NCBI RefSeq assembly: GCF_004114375.1 | Contig: NZ_CP034692.1 | Location: 1,116,001 to 1,180,000 of the forward strand | Source of the DNA: Halorubrum sp. BOL3-1 | GTDB lineage: Archaea; Halobacteriota; Halobacteria; Halobacteriales; Haloferacaceae | Length of the DNA stretch: 64,000 nucleotides | Direction of reading: 5' to 3' | Shown here: positions 42,659 through 51,437 of the stretch, one piece after another | Layout: the number at the start of each line of letters is the position of its first letter | Position numbering within the stretch: the stretch's first letter is position 1 | Program-made: the position numbers and the translations under genes | The notes under the pieces: generated by a model | What the model saw: only the letters and a program-made list of their open reading frames with translations | The model's database searches: none | What the model was told of the DNA's origin: nothing

Positions 42659-43438
42659 ATGGACGACCCGTTCGCGGAGCCGGCGGACACCCGAGAGGCC
42701 ATCCTCGGCGCGGCGTTTCGCGCGCTCCGTGAACACGGGTACGCGAGCGTCACGATCCAGCGGATCGGCGACGAGTTCGACAAGAGCCCGTCGCTGGTGT
42801 ATCACCACTACGACGGGAAAGACGACCTCCTCTTGGACCTCCTCGGGTTCCTTCTCGACGCGTTCGAGGCGTCGCTCGCGGCGTCGGCGGAGGATGGTGA
42901 GGTGCCGGTCAAGGAGAGTGGAGCGAACCCGTCGACGGGAACCGACGAGACGGACATCCCGGAGGGGGCGATCGAGTCGGCGGCGTTCGACCGGTCCGCC
43001 CGGGACCAGCTTGACGCCTACCTCGCGGCTGCGACAGAGCCGGGCTCGCTCGACGACGAGTACGCCCCCGACGCGCAGTTCGTCACGGTGATGACCGAGC
43101 TCCGAGCACAGGCCGCAAGCGACGCCGCGTACCGGGACCACTTCGACCGCAGCGACCGCGTCTTCGGTGCGTACCTCGAAGACCTCGTCCGCGAGGCCGC
43201 GACCGAGGCGCGGCGCGACGACGAGTCGACGGAGACCGCCGGAGCGGGCGGCGAGTCGGTCGACCCCGGCGAGGTGGCCGCGACGCTCCAGACGTTCGCG
43301 ACCGGCGGGATGTTCCGGTGGGCGACCACCGGTGACGAGGGATGGGCGACGCCGTCGCGGACGGGGATCGACCGGTACCTCGAGAGGGTGTTACCGCGCG
43401 TCGATCCGGACGCAGACAAGGCGGGCGACGAGAGCTGA
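42659..43438 (+). CDS. TetR-family transcription repressor
   Basis: The 259-residue protein starts MDDPFAEPADTREAILGAAFRAL. The helix-turn-helix at residues 30-55 contains YASVTIQRIGDEFDKSPSLVYHHYDGKDDLLL, the classical TetR pattern. The larger ligand-binding half has an acidic insertion around residues 80-105. The start is chosen by the ATATAC element 27 bases upstream; a frame beginning 19 codons earlier would put the TATA inside the gene. Its likely targets are itself and the COG1361-exporter operon. Confidence 0.93.
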   Translation: MDDPFAEPADTREAILGAAFRALREHGYASVTIQRIGDEFDKSPSLVYHHYDGKDDLLLDLLGFLLDAFEASLAASAEDGEVPVKESGANPSTGTDETDIPEGAIESAAFDRSARDQLDAYLAAATEPGSLDDEYAPDAQFVTVMTELRAQAASDAAYRDHFDRSDRVFGAYLEDLVREAATEARRDDESTETAGAGGESVDPGEVAATLQTFATGGMFRWATTGDEGWATPSRTGIDRYLERVLPRVDPDADKAGDES

Positions 43439-43443
43439 GGGGG

Positions 43444-44136
43444 TCAGCGGTCGGTGACGCCCTCGGAGTCCATCCGGGAAACCTCTTCCTCGAGCCACTC
43501 GCGGATCCACTTCACGCGCTTGATGCGCTGGTGTGCGATGCTCTCGGCCGTTTCGGAGACGACGCGCTCCGTGTGGTCGGACGCGCGCTGAAGCACGCGG
43601 TCGACCATCTTCGCGGAGTCCATGTGGGTCCGCGACTCGTACCCCATCCGCAACACCATGAGGACGGCGCCGTTGGCGCCCACCTTGTCGAGCACGTCGG
43701 CCTCGATCAGACACCGGCTCTCTAAGGGCACGGCCGCCAGGTCGCCGGTGTACGAGTGGTCGACGACCGCCCCGCACACCTCCTCGATGAACGACTCCGG
43801 GTAGTTGCCGCGGCTCTGGAGGTACTCGCGAGTGACGCGCGCGCCGGCCTCCGCGTGAACGTCCTGTTCGGCCTCCAGCTTTGCGACGTCGTGAAAGACG
43901 GCGGCGACCCGGACCACGTCGACATCGGCGCCCTCCGCCTCGGCGATCTCGGTCGCGAGGTCGACGACGTTGAGAATGTGGTTGAAGCGGTACGACGACG
44001 AGTGCCACGGGTACCAGCGCATGCGGCCGCCGTCCTCCTCGCTCTCGACGCTGGCCGCGAGGTAGTCGCGGACGAACCCCTTCATTTCCTCGAAATCCTC
44101 GTCGCTCACCTCCGTTTGCTTAATTTCGACGCCCAC
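43444..44136 (-). CDS. HD-domain phosphohydrolase
   Basis: The 230-residue protein has the HD metal sites in order: His in RFNHILNVVDLA, the His-Asp doublet in VAAVFHDVAKLEAE, His in VHAEAGARV and a later Asp in VDHSYTGDL. It is of the type acting on nucleotides or cyclic nucleotides. Two GTG starts are possible; the one at 44136 (reading MGVEIKQTEV) lies 27 bases after ATCTTTTCT and is preferred over 44145. It is convergent with the TetR gene, five bases apart. Confidence 0.85.
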   Translation of the reverse strand: MGVEIKQTEVSDEDFEEMKGFVRDYLAASVESEEDGGRMRWYPWHSSSYRFNHILNVVDLATEIAEAEGADVDVVRVAAVFHDVAKLEAEQDVHAEAGARVTREYLQSRGNYPESFIEEVCGAVVDHSYTGDLAAVPLESRCLIEADVLDKVGANGAVLMVLRMGYESRTHMDSAKMVDRVLQRASDHTERVVSETAESIAHQRIKRVKWIREWLEEEVSRMDSEGVTDR

Positions 44137-44352
44137 GGGGACCACCTCGGGAGAAAAGATCGTGATTCATTACCGTATCCGAGGAGCGTTTCGGTCTTAG
44201 TCGTTACGACGGAGTCTTTAGCCGGGGACGGCGTCGACGGCCGCGGACGCGAGGGACGATTCGGAACGCCGCGACGCCGACCGGCGACGCGAGGTCTCCG
44301 AACGGCGCCGCGACGCGGGACGCTTAACAGGGTCGCGGGCACATCGGCGTTC

Positions 44353-45261
44353 ATGCCGAGTCTCTGGGGGAGCGACGACCGCGCCCGGTTCCAGCGGGTG
44401 GCGGCGGTGAACGTCGCGGGCAACGCGGTGAAGATCGCGGTCGAGGGCGCGGCGGGGCTCGCGTTCGGCAGCGTCGCCCTGGTGGCCGACGCGGCCCACT
44501 CCGTCGCCGACCTCGTCGCCAGCGCGGTCGTGTTCGTCTGGGGGGGATCGCGGTACGAGAGCGCCGACGAGACCCACCCGCACGGCCACCAGCGGATCGA
44601 GCCGCTGACGGCGCTCTTCGTCGGCACGACGATCGCGATCCTCGGTCTCCTCCTCGTTCGGGAGGCCGTGCTCGGGTTCGTCGGTCCGGTCGACGTGACC
44701 GCCAGCCCGGTCCTCGTCGCCGCGCTGTTGTTCGCGATGGTCGACATGTACCTGCTGTACCGGTACACGGAGCTGGTGAACGCGGACCTCGGGTCGACCG
44801 CGCTCGACGCCCTCGCGGTCGACAGTCTCAACGACATCTACACCACGATCGCCGCCTTGGTCGGCGTGTTCGGCGTGTTGCTGAACGTCCCGGTCCTCGA
44901 TCCGGTCGCGGGGGCGCTCGTCAGCGCCCTCGTCGTGTATCAGGGGGTCGAGATCGGTCGCGAGAACGTCACGTACCTCGTCGGGGGAGCGCCGCCGCCG
45001 GGCGACCGCGACCGCGTCGTCGCCGCCCTCCGCGACCACGCCGCCGTCGAAGGGGTCCACGACCTCACCGTGTTCTACGACGGGACGGAGTTGGAGGTCG
45101 AGGTCCACGTCGAGGTCGACGGGACGATGACCCTCCGAGAGGCCCACGACATCGAGACGGAACTGGTCACGAGCCTCCGCGCGCTGGAGGATATCGGCGA
45201 CGTCCACGTCCACCTCGACCCCTCCGGACTGGGGGAGTGGAAGGACGCGCCGGAGGCGTGA
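44353..45261 (+). CDS. Cation diffusion facilitator (CDF) family exporter
   Basis: The 302-residue protein has six helices and the paired metal motifs of Zn/Mn/Fe exporters: ALVADAAHSVADL in helix II and ALAVDSLNDIYTT in helix V (the second has N instead of the usual His/Asp). A C-terminal cytoplasmic ferredoxin-like domain follows, VEGVHDLTVFYDGTELEVEVHVEVDG. The altered second motif leaves metal specificity open. GCTTAACAGG, 27 bases upstream, gives the leaderless start. Confidence 0.92.
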   Translation: MPSLWGSDDRARFQRVAAVNVAGNAVKIAVEGAAGLAFGSVALVADAAHSVADLVASAVVFVWGGSRYESADETHPHGHQRIEPLTALFVGTTIAILGLLLVREAVLGFVGPVDVTASPVLVAALLFAMVDMYLLYRYTELVNADLGSTALDALAVDSLNDIYTTIAALVGVFGVLLNVPVLDPVAGALVSALVVYQGVEIGRENVTYLVGGAPPPGDRDRVVAALRDHAAVEGVHDLTVFYDGTELEVEVHVEVDGTMTLREAHDIETELVTSLRALEDIGDVHVHLDPSGLGEWKDAPEA

Positions 45262-45367
45262 GACGCGCCCCCGGAGTAACCGTGCGCCGACCGGAACGCG
45301 GCGATGCGCCTCGGCCCGAGACCGCCGGCGGCGTGCGGGTTTTGCCCCTCGACCCCGTAGGGTTGGT

Positions 45368-46108
45368 ATGCCCGGCCGCCGCTGGTTAGAGATGACGTGG
45401 CGGGACGGACTGTTCGCCCACTGGCCAGTCGACCCGGAGGTCGTCGCCGCGTCGCTGCCCGAGGGGCTGTCGGTCGCGACCCACGATGGCGACGCGTATC
45501 TCGGGGTCGTCCCGTTCGTGATGGACGACATCCGTCCGCGGGGGGTACCGATGGGGCTGTCGTTCCCCGAACTCAACCTCCGGACGTACGTCGAGGGACC
45601 GAACGGGTCCGGCGTGTACTTCCACAGCCTCGACGCCGACGACCGGCTCGGCGTCGCGGTCGCCCGGGGACTGTTCCGGCTGCCCTACTACCGGGCAGAG
45701 ACCGACGTCCGGCGCATCGAAGCGGATGGCGGAGCCGACGCCGCGGGCGTCGACGCCGACGCGACCGACGACCGTTCGGTTCGGTTCGCGAGCCGGCGGG
45801 TCCACGAGGACGTTCCGCACGCCCGATTCGACGCGACCTACGCGCCGGCCGGCGAGGCGTTCACGCCCGAGTCGGGGTCGTTGCCGGCGTTCCTCCTGGA
45901 GAACTACCGCTTCTACACTGCGGGGGAAAGCGGTCGGCTGTACGTCGGCGCGATCGATCACGACCCGTGGACGCTGCGTCCGGCGACGGCAGAGATCAGT
46001 GCGGACACGCTGTTCGCGGCCAACGGGTTCGACCGGCCCGACGGCGACCCGCTACTCCACTACGCCGAGCCGATCGACGTCACCGCGGACCGGATCAAGC
46101 GGGTCTGA
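45368..46108 (+). CDS. DUF2071 (YqjF-like) family protein
   Basis: The 246-residue protein matches DUF2071: RRWLEMTWRDGLFAHWPVDP at the start, the block YLGVVPFVMDDIRPRGVP, ELNLRTYVEG, and the C-terminal ENYRFYTAGESGRLYVGAIDHDPW. Members resemble acetoacetate decarboxylase-like folds; no activity is established. The haloarchaeal version has an acidic insertion around residue 125. GGTTTTGCC is about 28 bases before the ATG. Confidence 0.9.
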   Translation: MPGRRWLEMTWRDGLFAHWPVDPEVVAASLPEGLSVATHDGDAYLGVVPFVMDDIRPRGVPMGLSFPELNLRTYVEGPNGSGVYFHSLDADDRLGVAVARGLFRLPYYRAETDVRRIEADGGADAAGVDADATDDRSVRFASRRVHEDVPHARFDATYAPAGEAFTPESGSLPAFLLENYRFYTAGESGRLYVGAIDHDPWTLRPATAEISADTLFAANGFDRPDGDPLLHYAEPIDVTADRIKRV

Positions 46109-46147
46109 CGTCCGCGGAGTCGGACGCGGAGAACGCGAGCGACCGCG

Positions 46148-47437
46148 TCACGGGAACAGCCCGCGGTACTCGTGGGCCTTCGCCGTGCGCTCCAAGGCGA
46201 GCGTGTACGCGGCGGTCCGCAGGTCGGGGAGCTCCTTGGTGTCGTACTGCTCGACAGTCTTGTCGAACGCGTCGCCGATACGGCGCTCCAGCTCAGCGTT
46301 GACCGTCTCCAGGGGCCACGAGAACTCCTGCGCGTTCTGGACCCACTCCAGGTACGAGACGATGACGCCGCCCGCGTTCGCGAGGATGTCCGGCACGACC
46401 TGAACGTCGCGCTCGGTGAGCGCCTCGTCGGCCGCGACGGTCGTCGGGCCATTGGCGGCCTCGACGATCGCCGACGCCCGGAGGTCGTCGACGTTGTCGG
46501 CGGTGATCACGCCCTCGACGGCGGCCGGGATGAGCACGTCGACGTCGAGGGTCAGCAGCTCCGCGTTGGTGATCGCGTCCGGGTCGTCCCAGCGGGAGCG
46601 ATCGGCGCTGCCCTTGAGATCGCCCGCGACGTACTCGGAGACGAGGCCGCCGGCGTCGACGTGCGCGCCGAGCGCCGCCACGTCGAGTCCGTCGGGGTCG
46701 TAGGCGGCCCCCGACACGTCCGAGGTCGCGACCACGTTTGCGCCCGCCTCGTCGAGGAGTCGGGCCGCGTTCGACCCGACGTTTCCGAACCCCTGAATCG
46801 CGACCGCCGCGTCGGAGAGGTCGCGGTCGAGGTACTCGAAGAGCCGCTCCGTGACGAGCGAGACCCCGCGCCCGGTCGCCTCGACGCGACCGGGCGTCCC
46901 GCCGATCTCCAGCGGCTTCCCGGTGACGACCCGCGGGACGGAGTGGCCCTCGTACATCGAGTAGGTGTCCATCATCCACGCCATCGTCTGCGGGTCCGTG
47001 TTCATGTCCGGCGCGGGTACGTCGGTGTCCGGGCCGATCATCCGGCGGATCCCCTCGGTGTAGCGTCGGGTGAGTCGTTCGAGGTCTCGGTCGGTGAGCT
47101 CCTTCGGCTCGCAGATCACGCCGCCCTTCGCGCCGCCGTACGGGAGATCCACCAGTGCGGTCTTCCAGGTCATCCAGCCGGCGAGCGCCTCAACTTCGCC
47201 TTGAGTCACCGACGGGTGGAACCGGACGCCGCCCTTGAACGGCCCGCGCGCACTGTCGAACTGGCACCTGTACCCCTCGAACACCTCGACATCGCCCGAC
47301 TCCAGCTCGACCGGGAGCGTCACCTTGAGCGTTCGCTCCGGGTGTTTAAGCCGCTCGAACACCCCGTGATCCACGTCCGCGTACTCCTCGGCTCGGTCCA
47401 TCTGGGCGAGCATGTTCTCGAACGGATCGTCGGCCAT
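46148..47437 (-). CDS. gdhA: Glutamate dehydrogenase
   Basis: The 429-residue hexameric-type enzyme interconverts glutamate and 2-oxoglutarate. The substrate-binding segment GYRCQFDSARGPFKGGVRFHP, the catalytic lysine block LPYGGAKGGVICEP and the Rossmann motif AIQGFGNVGSNAARLL are clear. Later, NGPTTVAADE and ILANAGGVIVSYLEWVQN fit the family. Cofactor preference cannot be read safely. The ATG at 47437 follows ATATTAC by 27 bases. Confidence 0.95.
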   Translation of the reverse strand: MADDPFENMLAQMDRAEEYADVDHGVFERLKHPERTLKVTLPVELESGDVEVFEGYRCQFDSARGPFKGGVRFHPSVTQGEVEALAGWMTWKTALVDLPYGGAKGGVICEPKELTDRDLERLTRRYTEGIRRMIGPDTDVPAPDMNTDPQTMAWMMDTYSMYEGHSVPRVVTGKPLEIGGTPGRVEATGRGVSLVTERLFEYLDRDLSDAAVAIQGFGNVGSNAARLLDEAGANVVATSDVSGAAYDPDGLDVAALGAHVDAGGLVSEYVAGDLKGSADRSRWDDPDAITNAELLTLDVDVLIPAAVEGVITADNVDDLRASAIVEAANGPTTVAADEALTERDVQVVPDILANAGGVIVSYLEWVQNAQEFSWPLETVNAELERRIGDAFDKTVEQYDTKELPDLRTAAYTLALERTAKAHEYRGLFP

Positions 47438-47577
47438 AGCCGGCACGACTCGATCGCACGTAATATCGGTTTCGGCAAGTATCGCCTCAGTCAGGGAGTA
47501 TCTAACATGGATTTCGGGTGGGATTCTCGGGGTCGGTTCCGACCGGACTTATACGTGGGGACCGTCAACCGCCGACC

Positions 47578-47613
47578 ATGATACACGGACGTGCGACGGG
47601 GGACCGTCGATGA
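47578..47613 (+). CDS. Candidate leaderless 11-aa leader ORF before the PH-domain pair
   Basis: TTATAC (47549-47554) is centred 27 bases before the ATG at 47578, where transcription should start. The frame encodes MIHGRATGDRR and stops in a TGA that overlaps the PH-protein ATG at 47610 by four bases. The main gene itself has no promoter at the leaderless distance. A ribosome loading on the 5' end would therefore first translate these eleven codons. Confidence 0.55.
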   Translation: MIHGRATGDRR

Positions 47614-48074
47614 CGGCACAGACGCTTCACCCCCGAGTCCAGGTCGTGTGGGTCCTCCGCGCGGTGCTGCTGTCGGCGCTCGTCACCGCCCCGTTCGTCG
47701 GCGGCGTGTACTTCGAGTACCTCCCGGAGTGGGTGCCGGTGGCCGTCGGGGCCGCGGTCGCGACGCTCACCGTCGCGCACGCGCTGCTCCGGTACCGGCG
47801 CTGGAGCTACGAGATCCGCGAGGACGCGATCTACCTCGACCGCGGCGTGATCACGCAGGTGCGGACCACGGTGCCGCTGGTACGGATCCAGCACGTCGAC
47901 TCCCGGCGCGGCCCGATCGAGCGGACCGCCGGACTCGCGTCCTGCGTGGTGTACACCGCCGGGTCGCGGGGCGCGGACGTGCGGATCCCGGGACTCACGC
48001 CGGACGGGGCGAGCGACCTCCGCGAGGAGCTGAAGCGACTGGCGATCCGCGCCGACGGGGAGGACGCGGTGTGA
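47610..48074 (+). CDS. PH-domain membrane protein, YdbS-like
   Basis: The 154-residue protein has two N-terminal helices (VLRAVLLSALVTAPFVGGVYF and VPVAVGAAVATLTVAHALL) and a bacterial-type PH domain (bPH2): YRRWSYEIREDAIYLDRGVITQVRTTVPLVRIQHVDSRRGPIER. It corresponds to YdbS in the Bacillus YdbS-YdbT pair. Its stop overlaps the GTG of the second PH gene (GTGA). The role is unknown; in bacteria the pair contributes to resistance to certain antimicrobial peptides. Confidence 0.88.
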   Translation: MTAQTLHPRVQVVWVLRAVLLSALVTAPFVGGVYFEYLPEWVPVAVGAAVATLTVAHALLRYRRWSYEIREDAIYLDRGVITQVRTTVPLVRIQHVDSRRGPIERTAGLASCVVYTAGSRGADVRIPGLTPDGASDLREELKRLAIRADGEDAV

Positions 48075-50098
48075 AGTTAGCGCCGCAGTCGGTCCCGTAC
48101 CGCGCGCTCCAGAAGGCGGCCGGGACCGCCGTCGGGCTGTTCGTCATCGTGAACAGCGGCGGGTTCGGTCTCCCGCTGGCGGCCGGCGGCGGCGTCGCGA
48201 TCCTCGTCGCGATGCTCGCCTACGAGGTCGCGTACTACCGCCGGTTCGAGTACGTCCTCACCGGGGACACGCTCGACATCTCCTCCGGCGTCATCTCCCG
48301 GCGCGAGCGGGAGATCCCGTACCGGCGGATCCAGAACGTCGACGTGAGCCGGGGCGTGATCCAGCGCGCGATCGGCGTCGCCGCGGTCGACTTGGAGACC
48401 GCCGGCGGCTCCAGCACGGAGGGGTCGATCCGGTTCGTCACGCCCGACGAGGCGACCCGGCTCCAGCGCGAGGTCCAGCGCCGGAAGTCCGCGGTCGACC
48501 GCCCGGACGAGGCCGGCGAGCGGACCGACGCCGAGGCCGCCGGGGTCGACCGCGGGCGCGACGACGCGTTCGCCCCGGAGGAGGAGGAGCTGTTCGCCAT
48601 CTCTCCCGGCGAGCTCGCCTTAGTCGGGGCGCTGTCGTTCGACGGGCGCCTGATCGGGCTGTTGGCGTTCCTCAGCTCCGGATCGTTCCCGGTGCTGTCG
48701 AGCTTCCTGCCGGAGACGTCGGCCGCCGCGCTCACCGCGACGGCGATCGTCGGCGTGGCGGCCCTGTTCGTCGCCTCGTGGCTCATCGGCGCGGGCGTCG
48801 CCTTCTCGAACTACTACGGGTTCCGGCTCTCCCGAGCGGGCGACGAGCTGCGCTACGAGCGCGGGCTGTTCCGGCGGTACAGCGGGTCGATCCCGACGGA
48901 GAAGGTCCAGACGCTGCGGGTCACCGACAACCCGGCGAAGCGCGCGCTCGGCTACGCGAGCCTCTCGATCGAGACCGCGGGGTACGCGCCCGGACAGGGT
49001 GGCGAGTCCGGCAACCAGTCCGCCGTGCCGATCGCCGCGACCGACCGCGTCTACCGGCTCGCCCGCGAAATCGAGTCGTTCGGGACGCCGGAGTTCGAGC
49101 GCCCGCCGAAGCGGATCCGGTGGCGGTACGTCGTCCGGTACGCGATGGCCGTCGGCGTGCTCGTCGGAATCGCGTACGGCGTGAACCGGTACCTCGCGGA
49201 GTCGCTCCCGTGGTACGGGGTCGCCGCGCTCCTCCTCGCCGTGCCGCCCGCAGCTCACCTGAAGTGGAAGCACCGCGGCTACTGGCTCGGTGAGGACCAC
49301 CTGCTCACCCGGAACGGGTTCTGGGGTCGCACCGTCGCGGTCGTCCCGTACTACCGGATCCAGAACGTGATCGACAGCCGCACCGCCTTCCAGCGTCGAT
49401 GGGGCGTCGCGACGATCGTCGCCGACACGGCGGGGACCGGGTCGCTGACGGGGAGCGACGCCGCCGCCGTCGACTTCGAGATAGCGGAGGCCGAGGCGCT
49501 GAAGGAGACGCTCACCGAGCGCCTCGCGACCGCCGTCGCGGAGCGGCGGACCGAGGGGACCGACCGCTTCGAGTGGGTCGATGAGGGCGACGGAGTCGGC
49601 GCGAAACCGGACGCGACGACGGAGGAGTCGGAATCCGCCGCGGAGACGACGGCCGAGCCGGTGGGTACCGAGACCGGTTCCGACGCGCCGTCCGACGGTC
49701 CGGAAGCCGACGACGTGGCCGCGGACCGCGAAGCGACCGGCGACGGGTCAGCCGATGATGCTCCTGACGTCCCCGACGACGGCGTCGTCCGCCCGGACTT
49801 CTCTCCGGGCGACCGCGACTACTCGGAGCCGGCGGAGCGAGTCGACACGGGAGAGTACGCCGTCGATCAGCGCGCCTCCGACGCGGACGTGCCGTTCGGT
49901 CCCGGTCGCGGCGACGAGAGCGAGGACGGAGGGTCCGAGAACGGCGACAGAGGGTCCGAGAACGGTGACGGAGGCCACGAGAACGGTGACGGAGGCCCCG
50001 AGAGCAGTGACGGCGAGCGCGGCGCGGACAAGGCGGAAGGGACCGACGCCGACGAGCGGCTCGAGTCGGGACGGCCCGACTCGGATCGCTCCGAGTGA
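48071..50098 (+). CDS. Multi-PH-domain membrane protein, YdbT-like, with repetitive acidic tail
   Basis: The 675-residue protein has three bPH2 units, each preceded by a helical hairpin. Their hallmark segments are EREIPYRRIQNVDVSRGVIQR, YSGSIPTEKVQTLRVTDNPAKR and VAVVPYYRIQNVIDSRTAFQRR. After residue 490 comes a 185-residue acidic, disordered tail absent from the bacterial protein, including four 7-residue repeats. The GTG start at 48071 overlaps the upstream stop. It probably forms a membrane complex with the YdbS-like partner. Confidence 0.88.
   Translation: MKLAPQSVPYRALQKAAGTAVGLFVIVNSGGFGLPLAAGGGVAILVAMLAYEVAYYRRFEYVLTGDTLDISSGVISRREREIPYRRIQNVDVSRGVIQRAIGVAAVDLETAGGSSTEGSIRFVTPDEATRLQREVQRRKSAVDRPDEAGERTDAEAAGVDRGRDDAFAPEEEELFAISPGELALVGALSFDGRLIGLLAFLSSGSFPVLSSFLPETSAAALTATAIVGVAALFVASWLIGAGVAFSNYYGFRLSRAGDELRYERGLFRRYSGSIPTEKVQTLRVTDNPAKRALGYASLSIETAGYAPGQGGESGNQSAVPIAATDRVYRLAREIESFGTPEFERPPKRIRWRYVVRYAMAVGVLVGIAYGVNRYLAESLPWYGVAALLLAVPPAAHLKWKHRGYWLGEDHLLTRNGFWGRTVAVVPYYRIQNVIDSRTAFQRRWGVATIVADTAGTGSLTGSDAAAVDFEIAEAEALKETLTERLATAVAERRTEGTDRFEWVDEGDGVGAKPDATTEESESAAETTAEPVGTETGSDAPSDGPEADDVAADREATGDGSADDAPDVPDDGVVRPDFSPGDRDYSEPAERVDTGEYAVDQRASDADVPFGPGRGDESEDGGSENGDRGSENGDGGHENGDGGPESSDGERGADKAEGTDADERLESGRPDSDRSE
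49925..50008 (+). repeat. Four 21-bp in-frame tandem repeats in the PH-protein tail
   Basis: Units of 21 bases begin at 49925, 49946, 49967 and 49988 and encode Asp-Gly/Arg-Gly-x-Glu-Asn-Gly-type heptads. The first three are closely alike, the fourth has diverged (PESS). The repeats extend a disordered acidic tail and are a likely site of length variation between strains. Confidence 0.9.
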
Positions 50099-50114
50099 CT
50101 CGTCCGGATCGGCT

Positions 50115-51260
50115 TTACTCGTCGAGCAGCTGTTGGGCAATCGTGTTCCGCAGCACTTCGCTCGTCCCCTCGTATATCTCCGAGAGCTTCGCGTCGCGGT
50201 AGAAGCGCTCGGCGGGGAAGTCCTTGGTGTAGCCGTAGCCGCCGTGGATCTGGATCCCCTCGTTGGCGACCTCGCGGGCGATCTCGGAGGCGTACAGCTT
50301 CGCCTGCGCGGCCTCCTTGATGTAGTCGCCGTCGCGAATCTTCAGGTCCGCCGCCTCGTGCATCAGCAGCTCCGCGGCGCGGGCCTTCGTGTCCATGTCC
50401 GCGAGCTTGTGCTGGATCGCCTGGAAGTCGGAGATGGGGCGGTCGAACTGCTCGCGCTGTTGCGCGTAGGACTTCGCCTCGTCGAGCGCGGCGCGCGCGA
50501 TCCCGACCGACCGGGCCGCGATCGTGATCCGGCCGCCGTTGAGCGTCTTCAGCGCGTGTACGAACCCTTCGCCCTCCTCGCCGAGCCGGCGTTCCTCGGG
50601 GATCCACATGTCGTCGAAGCGGAGTTCGGCGGTCGGACACCCCTTGTCGCCGAGCTTGTCCTCGGTCCCCTCGACGACGAACCCGTCGTCCTCCTCCGGG
50701 CGCACGACGAACGAGGAGATACCCTTCCGGCCGGCGTCGGGGTCGGTCTTCGCGAACAGCGTGACCGTGTCCGCGACGGAGCCGTTGGAGATCCAGAGCT
50801 TTCCGCCGTTGACGAGGTAGCCGTCGCCGTCGCGCTCCGCGGCCGTCGACATGGCGGGCACGTCGGAGCCGGCCTCGGCCTCCGAGAGCGCGAAGGCGCC
50901 GATGTCGTCGGCGGTGTTCAACGCGGTGAGATACTCCTCTTTCTGCGCCTCGTCACCGAACTCGTACAGCATGTTGCCGGCCAGCGACGTGTGGGCAGCG
51001 ACGACCGTTCCGAGTCCGCCGGAGCCGCGGGATATCTCTTCGAGTCCGATCGCGTAGCTGTGGTAGTCGAGGCCCGCGCCCTCGTACTCGACCGGGAAGG
51101 GCATTCCCATGAGACCGAGGTCGGCCATCTCGTCGACCAGGTCGGCCGGGAACTCGTCCGTCTCGTCGATCTCGGCCGCGCGCGGGACGACCTCGTCGTC
51201 AACGAACTCCGCGACCGTGTCGCGGATCTGACGCTGCTCTCCGCTGAGCGTGAAGTCCAT
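50115..51260 (-). CDS. Acyl-CoA dehydrogenase (second paralogue)
   Basis: The 381-residue flavoenzyme has FALSEAEAGSDVPAM for FAD/substrate binding, then LNGGRITIAARSVGIARAALDEAKSYAQQREQF. The C-terminal [32 protein letters not shown] contains the catalytic glutamate in the canonical YEGTSE position. It is closer to short/branched-chain acyl-CoA dehydrogenases than the copy at 27197-28345. The promoter overlaps the small palindrome GGCTAAcTTAGCC about 25 bases upstream. Confidence 0.93.
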   Translation of the reverse strand: MDFTLSGEQRQIRDTVAEFVDDEVVPRAAEIDETDEFPADLVDEMADLGLMGMPFPVEYEGAGLDYHSYAIGLEEISRGSGGLGTVVAAHTSLAGNMLYEFGDEAQKEEYLTALNTADDIGAFALSEAEAGSDVPAMSTAAERDGDGYLVNGGKLWISNGSVADTVTLFAKTDPDAGRKGISSFVVRPEEDDGFVVEGTEDKLGDKGCPTAELRFDDMWIPEERRLGEEGEGFVHALKTLNGGRITIAARSVGIARAALDEAKSYAQQREQFDRPISDFQAIQHKLADMDTKARAAELLMHEAADLKIRDGDYIKEAAQAKLYASEIAREVANEGIQIHGGYGYTKDFPAERFYRDAKLSEIYEGTSEVLRNTIAQQLLDE

Positions 51261-51277
51261 ATCGAGACGTTCGGCCG

Positions 51278-51290
51278 GGCTAACTTAGCC
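51278..51290. promoter_or_regulatory. Palindrome overlapping the acyl-CoA dehydrogenase promoter
   Basis: GGCTAACTTAGCC is a perfect inverted repeat around one central base. Its AT-rich centre is about 24 bases before the acyl-CoA dehydrogenase ATG, where the TATA box should be. A repressor binding here would exclude the TATA-binding protein. A fatty-acid-responsive regulator is conceivable, which is inference. Confidence 0.45.
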
Positions 51291-51437
51291 GTTTCCACAC
51301 GGTTGTACACGGGTCGTCGGTTCGTCGGCGCGAGTGGCGGCGGAGTCGTTCGATTTCGAGGCTCCGTACGACGAGGGACGGCCGGCCGCCGTTCCACGAG
51401 GCTTTTTATGCGTTGTGCCGTAAGGACTGGCAACTGA

